Assembly (NCBI GenBank): GCA_015501075.1 | Contig: JADNYJ010000812.1 | Location: forward strand, 1 to 12,590 | Reading direction: 5' to 3' | DNA from: Gymnopilus junonius | Taxonomy: Eukaryota; Basidiomycota; Agaricomycetes; Agaricales; Galerinaceae | DNA length: 12,590 bases | In this document: piece by piece, positions 1-7,804 of the stretch | Position numbering within the stretch: position 1 is the stretch's first letter | Layout: each line of letters begins with the position of its first letter | Made by a program: the position numbers and the translations under genes | The notes under the pieces: model-generated | Told to the model about the DNA's origin: nothing | Databases searched by the model: none | Seen by the model: only the letters and a program-made list of their open reading frames with translations

Positions 1-1099
1 GCATGCATCAGAAAAAGTGTTACTTGTCGTCTTTTAGAATTTGAATCGGATTGTTTTCTCTTGTTTGAATTTCATCATCATCATCTCCTCTGTATATGAG
101 TATGTAAGTATGCAAGTATACATGTATTATCTATCATTTGGGCGCCTAGCAACTGAGCAACGACCGTGACTTGGGCTTCAATTCCACAAGCTAGCTTGTG
201 ATTTAACCCAGTGAATCATATGCATATGCACATAAATATGGCTCGACGCCCGTCCGTCGGTACCGGTACGTTCAACATCAACATGTCCATTGTACGTGGA
301 ATAGATGAGACAAGCCCTGTTTGATCTGGGGTGAATAATAATAATCTCTCAGAGTGAGCTATAGTGGAGATGACTCAGTCCTCTCCGGAGCTTGAAGCTT
401 CTCTGAATTTCAAGAAGAGTCGTTTCTCCTATTTTTTTCCCAAAGTAGAATCCGGACCGAGGGCATTATTGTAAGTGATATAGTTGTGGCAAGAAAAAAG
501 CAGAAAGCAAAATTAAATTAGAGTGGATAAGTAGTCCTTTTCTCCTTCCCCTTCTTGTTGTTCGCATGACCGGTCCAGAACTATACAGGTCCTTGGTTAC
601 TCGGACTCGTGTTCGGACTCCGGAGTTACCTATTTGGGAAGAATTTCCACTTTTGTGTAAATGAATTGGTAAACATTTAAACTTCCGTCCTCTTCGCACG
701 ACAAGCCAGAGAAATTCAATTGGCGTCACTTGCGTCTTCACGACTATGATTATTATAAGTAGTAATGCCCAACCTCAGCCTAGGTGGATCTAAGGAAGGC
801 CGGGTGTGCACTGTGAGCTTTTTTTTTTGAGCACCAAACGATGAAGTCTGCCAATTATAGAATAATCAATCTAATGCAATTTATTCTTGCTGAACAGAAA
901 AAATATATGCCCGTTTCTCTGTGTTCAAGATTTATTTTCTATGCGAAGATGAACTCCATGTGTGGCGGTGTTCATTTATTTGCACCTGATTACATATGTA
1001 CGCGCTTCCTGCCGAACACCGCGTTTTGATTTTTGTGTTCCTCTCCGTGACGAAACTCCTGCCCCCCATCTTTCCAAGGCATCGAAAGCGCATTTTTGC
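1..1099. other. Intergenic stretch, no gene supported
   Basis: I see no coding region with family resemblance, splice structure or codon continuity here; the open frames are short and unrecognised. Local features are a perfect 16-bp palindrome (cacaagctagcttgtg, 185-200), a short TCA-repeat tract near 70-87, a run of TATG/TATA-type simple sequence near 99-125, and a run of ten T at 819-828. None gives a functional assignment. The last part (about 962-1099) may be a 5' extension of the decayed DUF3669-type gene that follows, because that frame stays open leftwards to 962. Confidence 0.5.
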
Positions 1100-2195
1100 C
1101 TGACAGGAAAGTACAACGCGACCCCTTCACCATCTAACATCTCTGTGGAAGGCATCAACCCCTCTTGGAGTTTTGTACCCATCGAGCGGGGTAGCTTCGC
1201 TATTGTCTCGGTCTTAACAGGGCGACTAGTGGCTTTCAAACATTGTCATCGTTTCTAACCAAGCGGAGGAACTGAAAGCAGAATTCAAAGCTTTCCAGCA
1301 CATTCATGCTTTTATGCAGTAACGATTCGTTTTTTTGCTGTCCCGCGTCCGATGGCTTTTCTCAATCCTAAAGTCTCAACAAACTTCGTTGGTCCCAGTC
1401 AACCTCAATTACCGATAGAGCCTGGTCGACGTAGATATGCTCGTTCGTTTATCACTGAATGTGACTTCAGAGCTTTGCCGCTGGACAATGCTACTTATGC
1501 GATGGACCTGGTTTTGCCTCGACAGCGTAAATGATTTGAACGCTGTTCTAACCACCTGGCCAGGAAAACGCTGCCACGCCTTCTCTCTGGAGGCTGTATT
1601 TCAACAAAGTGATAAATGCATCTCCTCCTACGGATCGACCTAGCTGATTCTTCAACTCGTCAAATTTCCCTTTGGATGTGTCCCGTTACCGTAAGATATT
1701 AGAAACCGTGGAGGGTACAGGATCTGCGAATTTAGCATTCTTTCCGACTGTGGATGAAATCGCAAAAGGCATGGGTGAAATGCTAGGTCGTATACACTGG
1801 CTTGGTGGATACGACGGCCGCGATATCGAGTTTGTGATGGGCGGAGCAAATTTCAGCAGCATAACCATGGCTGTTATTGATTTTAACCAAGTACGTCGCC
1901 GTGTCGTTTTATTTTTTCGACGTCCGTACTTATTACGCTGTGTTTTTTTAGGTGCGTACGTGGTCGAGGACAAGGGAGGAAATTCATCAGTTTGTCGAGG
2001 CTTTCTTCATCAATGATCCCTCTTTATCAAACATTCCGCCAGGTTTATCTATAATCATAACCCCAGGAACACAAGGAGCTTGCTAAAGCCTTTATTGGTG
2101 CTATTGAAGCAGAACAGGCCAGACGAGATTCTCCTATGGGGGCATTAGAACCTGCAAGAATGGGTAGTGTTTGTTTGGACGTACCACGAGATTAG
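1100..2195 (+). pseudogene. Decayed DUF3669-type gene
   Basis: The blocks read in the order expected for fungal DUF3669 proteins, a family of unknown biochemical function. Block 1 (to about 1243) holds a kinase-like IERGSFAIVSVLTGRLVAFK. Block 2 (1245-1319) holds EELKAEFKAFQHI. Block 3 (1322-1526) holds FFAVPRPMAF and ATYAMDLVLP. Block 4 is near 1527-1580 (WPGKRCH). Block 5 (about 1590-1890) holds SLWRLYFNKV, FFNSSNFPLDVSRY, GMGEMLGRIHW, YDGRDIEFVMGG and VIDFNQ. A normal 61-nt intron (1891-1951, GTACGT to TTAG) keeps the frame into VRTW and HQFVEAFFIND. A last block (2067-2195) holds EHKELAKAFIGAIEAEQAR.
Lesions: an extra base near 1244; a TAA and frame change at 1312-1322; frame changes near 1527 and 1580; an in-frame TGA at 1645-1647 just before FFNSS; and a 25-nt out-of-frame gap at 2042-2066. 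With this many breaks it is a pseudogene rather than a gene with unseen introns. The family call comes from remembered motifs, not a search. Confidence 0.7.
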
Positions 2196-2585
2196 CGACT
2201 GGATGTTTATATTTCCCTCTGAAGGTGAGGATACTGATTTCTTTGCTTTCAGTACGCAATGTAGCTGACCAGATTTAACAATAGATCAACCGCTCCCGTT
2301 CATCGTACCGGGCCAGGCAAGCCAGAGATAAAAGTGAAACTTGGCATAGTAGGTTCGCCATAACGAGGTTAGACTAAATTCTCTGCGTCGCTCTGTCCCG
2401 AATGCGTGAGATGCACTTTGTGGGACCACAGTGTTCTATGGTTAACATCGTCATTGCTCGCCAACGACACGGATGTTCATGTTTGACCGATAGTTAGTGA
2501 GTTCTGGAGGGCTTTACATGTGAAGCTTCGCAGTTTGACTATGTCGGGGTAAAGATATTTCAAAATCAAACCCACAGCAGCATGT
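2196..2585. other. Intergenic, nothing recognised
   Basis: About 390 bp between the end of the decayed DUF3669-type gene and the 3' end of the minus-strand 211-codon gene. I see no open frame of note, no RNA gene fold and no repeat. It probably contains the 3' untranslated region of the minus-strand gene, but no polyadenylation signal can be fixed. Confidence 0.4.
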
Positions 2586-3270
2586 CTATAGCGGAGTGTC
2601 TGAACTGTCCTCTTCCTCTTCTCTGAGTCCGAGATACCTCCAGTATTCATCTAACTTGACCTCGCCCCCTTCAATATACAGACCCCCATCCATTACTAGC
2701 TTCGCGTTGGCCTTTGTCATGATTACGCCAGATCTCATAAAACGCCCCTCAGTGCTTTCATCGATAGCCTGGCCATTGTCGCAAACTACAGCACACTGCA
2801 TTGCAATGTCGAAATGACACCGCAGGAATTGCAATGGCGCGTCCTGCGTGCAGACGAAGAGGCAAGTTTCGTCTTCGGCGCTTTGCTTGTCGAGGACAAA
2901 GAAGCAATATGGCATAAATGCCGGATGTTCGGCCTGGGTGATGTTGGTATCAAACCAATCTCGGACTTCCTGCAGGGTGTCACCGATGAATGCAGTAGGT
3001 GAGAGGGAGGTAGGTCGCGATGGAACCAGTAAGTTTGAAATTTCGGTTATATCCTTTGCGTTGATGAATGCAATGGTGTCAGATGCTGTCGTGGTAAGAT
3101 TTGCAGAATTGAATTCTTCCCAGTATTCGTCTGTACAGTCCAGTAGACGGTCTAAAATCTATATGAAAAGTTTAGAAACAAGCAATGGTAAGCTTGTAAT
3201 TTAGTACCGTGGTGGGAATTTCTGCTATGCAGAACACAGGGCATCGTGTATTGTGGTCAAATATGCTCAT
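2586..3270 (-). CDS. Uncharacterised protein, tentatively DUF6924-like (two exons)
   Basis: Exon 1 runs 3270-3208 (21 codons, starting MSIFDHNTRC). The intron is 3207-3159 (49 nt, GTACTA donor, TTTCTAAAC branch-like sequence, ATATAG acceptor). Exon 2 runs 3158-2586 and ends in TAG. The join is phase 0 and gives 211 residues without a stop.
Visible features: an N-terminal helix-like stretch LDRLLDCTDEYWEEFN at about residues 23-38; a hydrophobic strand CFFVLD (106-111) followed by acidic and polar residues; a second strand LFVCTQD (121-127); CAVVCDNGQAIDE (143-155); and an acidic end (EEEEED at 201-206). There is no signal peptide or membrane segment, so it is probably cytosolic.
The order 'hydrophobic strand, D-x-Q/R, strand, then a conserved block near the end' recalls DUF6924 proteins, whose function is unknown; this is a tentative resemblance from memory. 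A MITE lies 54 bp upstream of the ATG. A shorter start at Met103 (2915) is possible, but the spliced model is better supported. Confidence 0.68.
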
Positions 3271-3323
3271 GCAGGGTGAGAAGGAAAGCAACTGTGAACC
3301 AGTCATCATGACACCGCAGGACG

Positions 3324-3560
3324 TACTGTACTAAAACGTTCAATTCGACAGGTCACAGGTCACAGGGCCTCTCAAATCGTCGAATTTCAGCCCCGGTCAC
3401 GCCAAAAACTCAAAAATTTGGCCCCGGCACAGCGTGCCGGGTCTAAATTTGCTTATAAATTCATCAAAAATGGCCCAAAAAGGCAATTTGACGAAACCAA
3501 AATTTCGTCAGGTCGGTCACAGGTCACAAGGCCTGACGGATTGAATGTTTTAGTACAGTA
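3324..3560. mobile_element. MITE-like element with TA duplication (Tc1/mariner-like)
   Basis: The left terminal repeat (3326-3352) begins ctgtactaaaac and the right one (3532-3558) ends gttttagtacag. They match as inverted repeats at 24 of 27 positions. Each end is flanked by TA (3324-3325 and 3559-3560), the target duplication expected of Tc1/mariner-superfamily elements. The 233-bp interior has no open frame. It holds a perfect 8-bp hairpin (cccggcac/gtgccggg, 3423-3441), a second 7-bp hairpin (gacgaaa/tttcgtc, 3490-3509), and the same direct repeat ggtcacaggtcaca near both ends (about 3350 and 3517). The small size, TIRs, TA flanks and lack of coding identify a non-autonomous element. The superfamily is inferred only from the TA duplication. 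Confidence 0.8.
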
Positions 3561-4605
3561 GACCCGTGATGATCAGATCAACTGACCATTTATACCCTGA
3601 TAGATTTTCTATATGCACCGAAGCCATTAAAGTTTTCCTGTGGTCTTGGAAAGCAGTCCCTAAACATGAGGAATACGACGAGCTTGCCAGCGCCTTCTTT
3701 CGCGTACTTGAAAAAGAATAGGCTCGAGACAATAAGGCACACAATTTCTTACATTACTTCTACCCGCCAGGACACTAAGGTAAACCGGGCAATTCCATTG
3801 AGAATCTGGTAGTCTTCCATGTTCTTGGACTTTGCTTGGAGGAGGTCAAGAAGTTCACTGAAAAACATTTGCTTGCTTTATGTCTCTCGAAAACTTAGCA
3901 CATGGAAACATTCCAGGACAATCTCCCCATCGATCGCTCCAAAAAAGTTCATCAGAAACAGAGTGGTATATTGTGGGCGCATTACCACACTATCTCGTGC
4001 AAAAGGCAAATGCTTCGACAGTACTACGTTAATTAAGGAGGGTACGAGACCGTCAACGGCACATGCGGGTGAAAGATTTGAAGGCCTGGGTTATTTGATT
4101 TATGAAAAATTGCCGGGTGTCAATATAGACACTAACGGTCTTAGAATCTGTCGATCATGAACAGAGGTTAAGAATATTTACAAGTATATAAAACACTTAC
4201 ACGTAGACTGGACTTTTCTCCAGCCACGTTTGACAAGCCGCCCGGGATCACCAACTTCGAGACCAAGCACTACAATTTAGAGGAGGACGAGAATGCAAAA
4301 AGAATGAGGTTCATCCAGGTAAAACTATAAAAGAGTAAAGAAAAACTCACGTCAACCCTTTTCATGTTGAATAGGCAGTCCAACATCTCACGACGTAGCA
4401 CAGCAAGTTCATCATCTAGGGCGCTAAGCAATGAATGCGGGTCAGGAAGGCCATCTATCGAGAATGAAAGCTGGATTTGAGTCAGAGAATGACAAAAGAT
4501 AGCTCGGGAGAACTGACATAGGCGACGGACTCGACATTGAACAGTGGGATTCTTGGGGAAGCCGGAGGAATGAGAAGCTGTCAAGAGCATAATATAAGTG
4601 TGCAA
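3561..4605. pseudogene. Unassigned coding-like fragments, strand unresolved
   Basis: Both strands hold protein-like blocks and splice-like signals, and I cannot decide between them.
Plus strand: a block at about 3655-3720 (KHEEYDELASAFFRVLEKE, then TAG); a block at about 4027-4160 with TLIKEGTRPSTAHAGERF and GLGYLIYEKLPGVNID; and a block at 4232-4315 (FDKPPGITNFETKHYNLEED) just before a GTAAAA donor.
Minus strand: SLLSALDDELAVLRREML ending at about 4350; a GTGAGT donor and TTGTAG acceptor; CLVSKLVIPGGLSNVAGE; then a good 53-nt intron (GTAAGT, CTTAAC, CGACAG) into a block with two TAA stops; and further on MNFFGAIDGEIVLECF and LLDLLQAKSKNMEDYQIL.
Neither strand gives one uninterrupted model, so this is probably a decayed gene or two overlapping relics. 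No family is recognised. Confidence 0.4.
4083..4101 (+). repeat. Copy 1 of a dispersed direct-repeat motif
   Basis: The 19-bp motif ggcctgggttatttgattt occurs here exactly. Copies follow at 4921 (exact), 5487 (two changes) and 6693 (one change). In the plus-strand reading it encodes GLGYLI. This copy lies within the unassigned coding-like region rather than in the clearer repeat array downstream, and an aattaagga segment upstream (near 4030) is also shared with copy 2. Confidence 0.6.
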
Positions 4606-4898
4606 GTGTTATTTAGGGTCGGCCATTTGGCCAACCTCATGGCCTCGAGTATGCAGACGTAGTCCGCGGACAGTCAATGGACGGGTGAAATTTGGCACCC
4701 TTTGGGAATACGCCACTGATCTCTTATCCCGGCCAAGCCATCATTTTAAAAAAGTAAAGAGACTCGTTTGACGAGAAAACCATATAAAAAAAGGCATACA
4801 AAAAGAAATGGGCAGACGCAACATCTGTGAGTACGTTGTCCTTAAGGCTGTGAGACCCTCTGAATAGAAAGCCTCGGTGGATCCAATTAAGGACCGTG
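4606..4898. other. Degenerate repeat-like sequence, no gene
   Basis: No gene is visible. The segment near 4620-4860 loosely resembles the middle and end of the repeat units at 4899 and 5467: a 'ggtcggccatttggcc' part, then an A-rich stretch with 'catacaaaaag' and 'gggcagacgcaac' where the clearer copies have catacacgcagag. This suggests a further, very decayed partial unit. The match is by eye and weak. Confidence 0.3.
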
Positions 4899-5345
4899 GG
4901 CTTTGGGATTGAACAACGGTGGCCTGGGTTATTTGATTTGTTGGTGTCGGCGCAAAAGAGGAAAGGGGACCACGAATGTCAAGGCAGGTTGGCTAGGGAC
5001 AGGGATAAACCTGGTAGTTTCCCTTGAAAGAACGACCGATTTACTGGTTTCTGAGGCAAGGCGTCCCCGGCCTCAGAGTTCTCAGATAGGCAGGTTGATT
5101 TAACGCATGAAGTGATGGTGTGTTTATCACATTTGAGGTCGTTATCCAGGGAGGGTCCTTAGAAAGACCAATTGGGCCAGCCTGCTAAGATATAAGGGTA
5201 AAAAAATGGCGCGCCCGACAAGCTGATTAGAAATTAAGTAAGCAAGTTGTTTAGAAGAAGAAAAAAGACATACACGCAGAGTGGCAATATCCGGGGGACA
5301 TTGCGACTGAGCAACTAATACAGCTTCAGCAGGTGATCTGCGAGA
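4899..5345 (+). repeat. Decayed direct-repeat unit A
   Basis: This unit aligns along its length with the unit at 5467-5890, at roughly two-thirds identity by eye. Shared blocks in the same order are tgggattgaa, the ggcctgggttatttgattt motif (4921-4939), gagttctca, taggcaggtt, gtcgttatc, atacacgcagag, and an exact 17-mer ttgcgactgagcaacta (5301-5317). The plus strand is open at 4903-5103 and begins with the peptide NNGGLGYLI, which recurs in unit B as NNGMGYLI. A coiled-coil-like DIATEQLIQLQQVICEI is readable near 5297-5347. I do not recognise the protein. Confidence 0.6.
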
Positions 5346-5466
5346 TCAACTGCTGGCCTGAAAAGATAAAATTGGCTTCGAGTCCCTAAAGGCTGCGACA
5401 CTCTGCTTTGTGCACATCAGCACGACCCGGAAAGTTTCAGCGGGGACAATACAAAATATCGTGTAC

Positions 5467-5890
5467 GTTGGGATTGAAAAAATAATGGCATGGGGTATTT
5501 GATTTGGTGTCGAAGCGCCGGGAGGCAGAGCCAGAACCACAGATTTATTCGAGGCGAATTGGTCAGGTCCTTTGAAAAAACAACCGGCCCACCGAGTTCA
5601 AGGGGACTCAATAAAGAATCGACGCGATGAGTTCTCAAGGTAGGCAGGTTAAGGTTACCAAGTAGTTAGGGTACCAAATGGGTCGTTATCAAGGGAAATC
5701 CTCCTATGTAAAGAAGGGACGGCCAGTCTGCCGAGATATCTGGGTAAAAGGGGCACAACAGACAAACTGGTCATAAGGCAAGTAAACAAGTTGTCCAATG
5801 ATAGGGAGGAAAAAAATCATACACGCAGAGAAGCAAGATCCGAGGATCTTGCGACTGAGCAACTACAGCTTCATCAGGCGATCCACGAGA
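5467..5890 (+). repeat. Decayed direct-repeat unit B
   Basis: This is the second clear unit, 566 bp after unit A measured motif to motif (4921 to 5487). It keeps the shared blocks in the same order, including ttgcgactgagcaacta at 5849-5865. In the plus frame, NNGMGYLIWC and then SFEKTTG parallel NNGGLGYLIC and SLERTTD of unit A. The shared peptide order suggests the ancestral unit was coding on the plus strand, although DNA similarity alone would give the same match. Confidence 0.6.
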
Positions 5891-6085
5891 TCAAACGCTA
5901 GCATGAGAAAACAAATGAGTTAGAACAAGGGCTGGAGCAACAGAGACGTAACAGAGCTTACAATTCTCACTGCAGATGTCTGAGGAAACTGGGGTCAGCA
6001 ATAATACAACAGAGCAGCTCTTGCTCAGGAGTGTCGTCCGAGGCAAACCGCCAGTCCACAGAAAAGAACGCTAGCCTGAGTTGAT
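5833..6085 (+). pseudogene. Broken coiled-coil-like reading frame
   Basis: The plus frame starting at 5833 reads EDLATEQLQLHQAIHEIKR, then an in-frame TAG (5899-5901), then HEKTNELEQGLEQQRRNRAY, and stays open to a TGA near 6083. The spacing of Leu, Ile, Glu and Gln is typical of a coiled coil. A similar but damaged stretch occurs in repeat unit A (near 5297-5347), and a faint one (ARPGDYVTAQQ) near 6930. No ATG begins the frame and no splice model removes the stop, so I treat it as a relic. No family is assigned. Confidence 0.4.
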
Positions 6086-6226
6086 CATGACGTGCGAGTT
6101 AAGCAAAGGCAACGATGTCGCAGGGACGTAAATAAACTTACAATTCTCCCTGTGGACATCGGGAGAGACCAAGTCTGTCACCACCAAATAGAACGTGCGC
6201 AGGATTATGCTTGCCCAAGGGTGTTA
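5946..6226 (+). repeat. Local ~180-bp tandem duplication in the repeat array
   Basis: The segment 5946-6038 and the segment 6127-6226 align as direct repeats at about 65 percent identity by eye. Both begin with cgtaa, continue with cttacaattctc followed by ctg, and end in a related 'gctcttgctca' / 'attatgcttgccca' part. The c-t-t-a-c plus pyrimidines plus CAG in the first copy could be an old intron end (acceptor at about 5974). Confidence 0.45.
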
Positions 6227-6239
6227 AGAAACGGAGATG

Positions 6240-6300
6240 GGGATTATATAGGATTCCGAGGAATTTAGGGTAGGCCAGATCACTATCAATCAGTATATCG
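6240..6300 (+). repeat. Repeat block with a partner at 7123-7184
   Basis: The stretch 'tatataggattccgag' and the following tttagggtaggcc, then atcactatcaatc, correspond in order to ctatatgggattccgacgag, tttagggcaggtc and tgattgataacac at 7123-7184. The two copies lie about 883 bp apart in the same orientation. They probably mark the distal part of two repeat units. No function is evident. Confidence 0.5.
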
Positions 6301-6329
6301 TTGTGGGCGTTGGCGACTTGCAATTGGCG

Positions 6330-6679
6330 AAATGTCCATGTATTAAATAAATGCTGTATGTGCCGGTAGGGCGAAAACCCATACCATTAGAGGCTACTGA
6401 AAGGAGAGCAAATTAGAATAGAAGATTGCAAATGATCATTGCTCATGAGTTACAAGGCCTGTAACTTACTCTAAGAATTCCTAACTCCTGAGCGCAGTAA
6501 CACCCTCAAAATCTGCCACATGGATTCTTTTCGAAGATCACACGCCTTGTCATGTCGTGATTAGGCACTCAAGATAACGAAAAAAGAAGGAAACTGAGTG
6601 GTCAATTGACGAGAACCAAACTATCTCCTACAAAAGACGCAGAACATAATAGGTACGTGATATCATGTCGGGCGTCGTA
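6330..6679. other. No gene; between repeat units
   Basis: No supported gene, RNA or clear repeat copy. The sequence is of mixed composition with short open frames only. It may be the unalignable remainder of the repeat unit preceding the copy at 6680. Confidence 0.35.
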
Positions 6680-7190
6680 GCTGAACGATGGTGGCCTGGG
6701 TTATTTAATTTGAATAGGGTTATTCCACGGGGAAAATTCCGCGTGCGCGGAGCCTTAGATTCGCAACTGAGATTTTTATTCTCAGGCGTAAATGGCAACA
6801 CGACCGACGAGCTAATCACGTTGTGAAGAGGTCATTGGCGACTATAAGGAACATAGGAATAAGTAAATAGGTTATCTAACAAATAAGCAAAGTAAAAAGG
6901 CGTACAATGTGTAGTCGACAGGACTATCTGCAAGACCTGGCGACTATGTTACGGCTCAGCAAAGCTGTTTCCGTAGGATGGCGACCTGTCAGCGTATGAA
7001 AGTCAGAAGACTTACTAGATGAGGGAAGGGACGGGCAAATGCACTCAACGATCGCGTCCTACGGACTCTGAAGAGACGGGCTAGTCATCTTAAGATGTCT
7101 ACCAGAGGAAGCAAAAGTTGAGGGATAAGGCTATATGGGATTCCGACGAGTTTAGGGCAGGTCTGATTGATAACACTAACAATCGCAAGT
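6680..7190 (+). repeat. Decayed direct-repeat unit C
   Basis: This unit carries the motif ggcctgggttatttaattt at 6693-6711, preceded by gctgaacgatggt as in unit A (ttgaacaacggt). An A-rich middle part with aagtaaataggttatc and ggcgtacaatg resembles aagtaaacaagttgtcc and atcatacacg of unit B. It ends with the ttccgacgagtttagggc block shared with 6250. It is more diverged than units A and B. The spacing from unit B (1206 bp) is about twice the A-to-B spacing, consistent with a unit having decayed or been duplicated between them. Confidence 0.45.
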
Positions 7191-7804
7191 AGGCTCTAGC
7201 GGGTTGACAGCTCGCACTTGCCTTGGGCATCTCGTTGCTAGATCATCTGTATATTTTAACAGGAAATAATGCCTCTAGTAGTAGGGTGCCTTAGAATAGA
7301 ATACGACGCAAACCAACTTCTTCTTGACATCAATTTTGCAAGTTGGTGTAGAGAACAGGATCTAGCAATATGACACCCTAACGTCAAAGGCAAATGGTTC
7401 ATGTTTTCAGGGTAGCTAGAGGGTCTTTGTGGCTCCTATGAGTTTTTGGAGGCTCTCAGACGAACGTTTTCATCATTTAAATTATGCGAATTCCGGTAAG
7501 TAGGGAGTGGGCCGGAGCACGTGTACTGATTCCGTTGGGGGCCTTTAAGAATGGCGATCTGTTTTCCGTTTCTTTTCTCTCCTCTCATGTCTAGCGTCTA
7601 TTTTCCCGCCCATGTCGTCGTTTTATTCAGGCGCATCGTAAATGTTGTCTCTACGCTCTCAATCTCCAACCAATACGTTCTACACTCTCGCGAAAGGCCA
7701 GATGAATATCCGAAACGGGACGCTACCAGTACAACTTGGGAGGGATTAAAGGACATTGCAAGTAATTCTTCAAGATCGTCATTAGATTGTCTCAGGAACG
7801 TTGA
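7191..7804. other. Upstream flank of the lipase gene, no separate gene
   Basis: This interval lies before the proposed lipase start. A 150-codon open frame starts at 7551 and runs into the lipase region (to 8003). It shows no family resemblance and does not join the lipase frame at the good donor at 7820. I see no clear TATA box or transcription start. Its pyrimidine-rich patches near 7560-7680 would suit a promoter or 5' untranslated region. Confidence 0.35.

Noticed and set aside
185..200. Perfect 16-bp palindrome cacaagctagcttgtg
   Set aside because: It is isolated, with no operator-like context or second copy, so it is noted only as a local feature.
466..741. 91-codon minus-strand open frame
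   Set aside because: There is no recognisable motif, homology or neighbouring exon; an open frame of this length is expected by chance.
2596..3204. Several plus-strand open frames of 62-118 codons
   Set aside because: They lie opposite the two-exon minus-strand gene, which has a consistent splice join and better protein character.
2814..3321. 14-bp repeat atgacaccgcagga at 2814 and 3308
   Set aside because: One such match is expected by chance about one time in three in a window this size, and the flanks do not match.
3561..4605. Terpene synthase, patatin or further DUF3669 identity for the fragments
   Set aside because: I compared the fragments with remembered motifs of these families and found no catalytic motif or ordered match, so no function is assigned.
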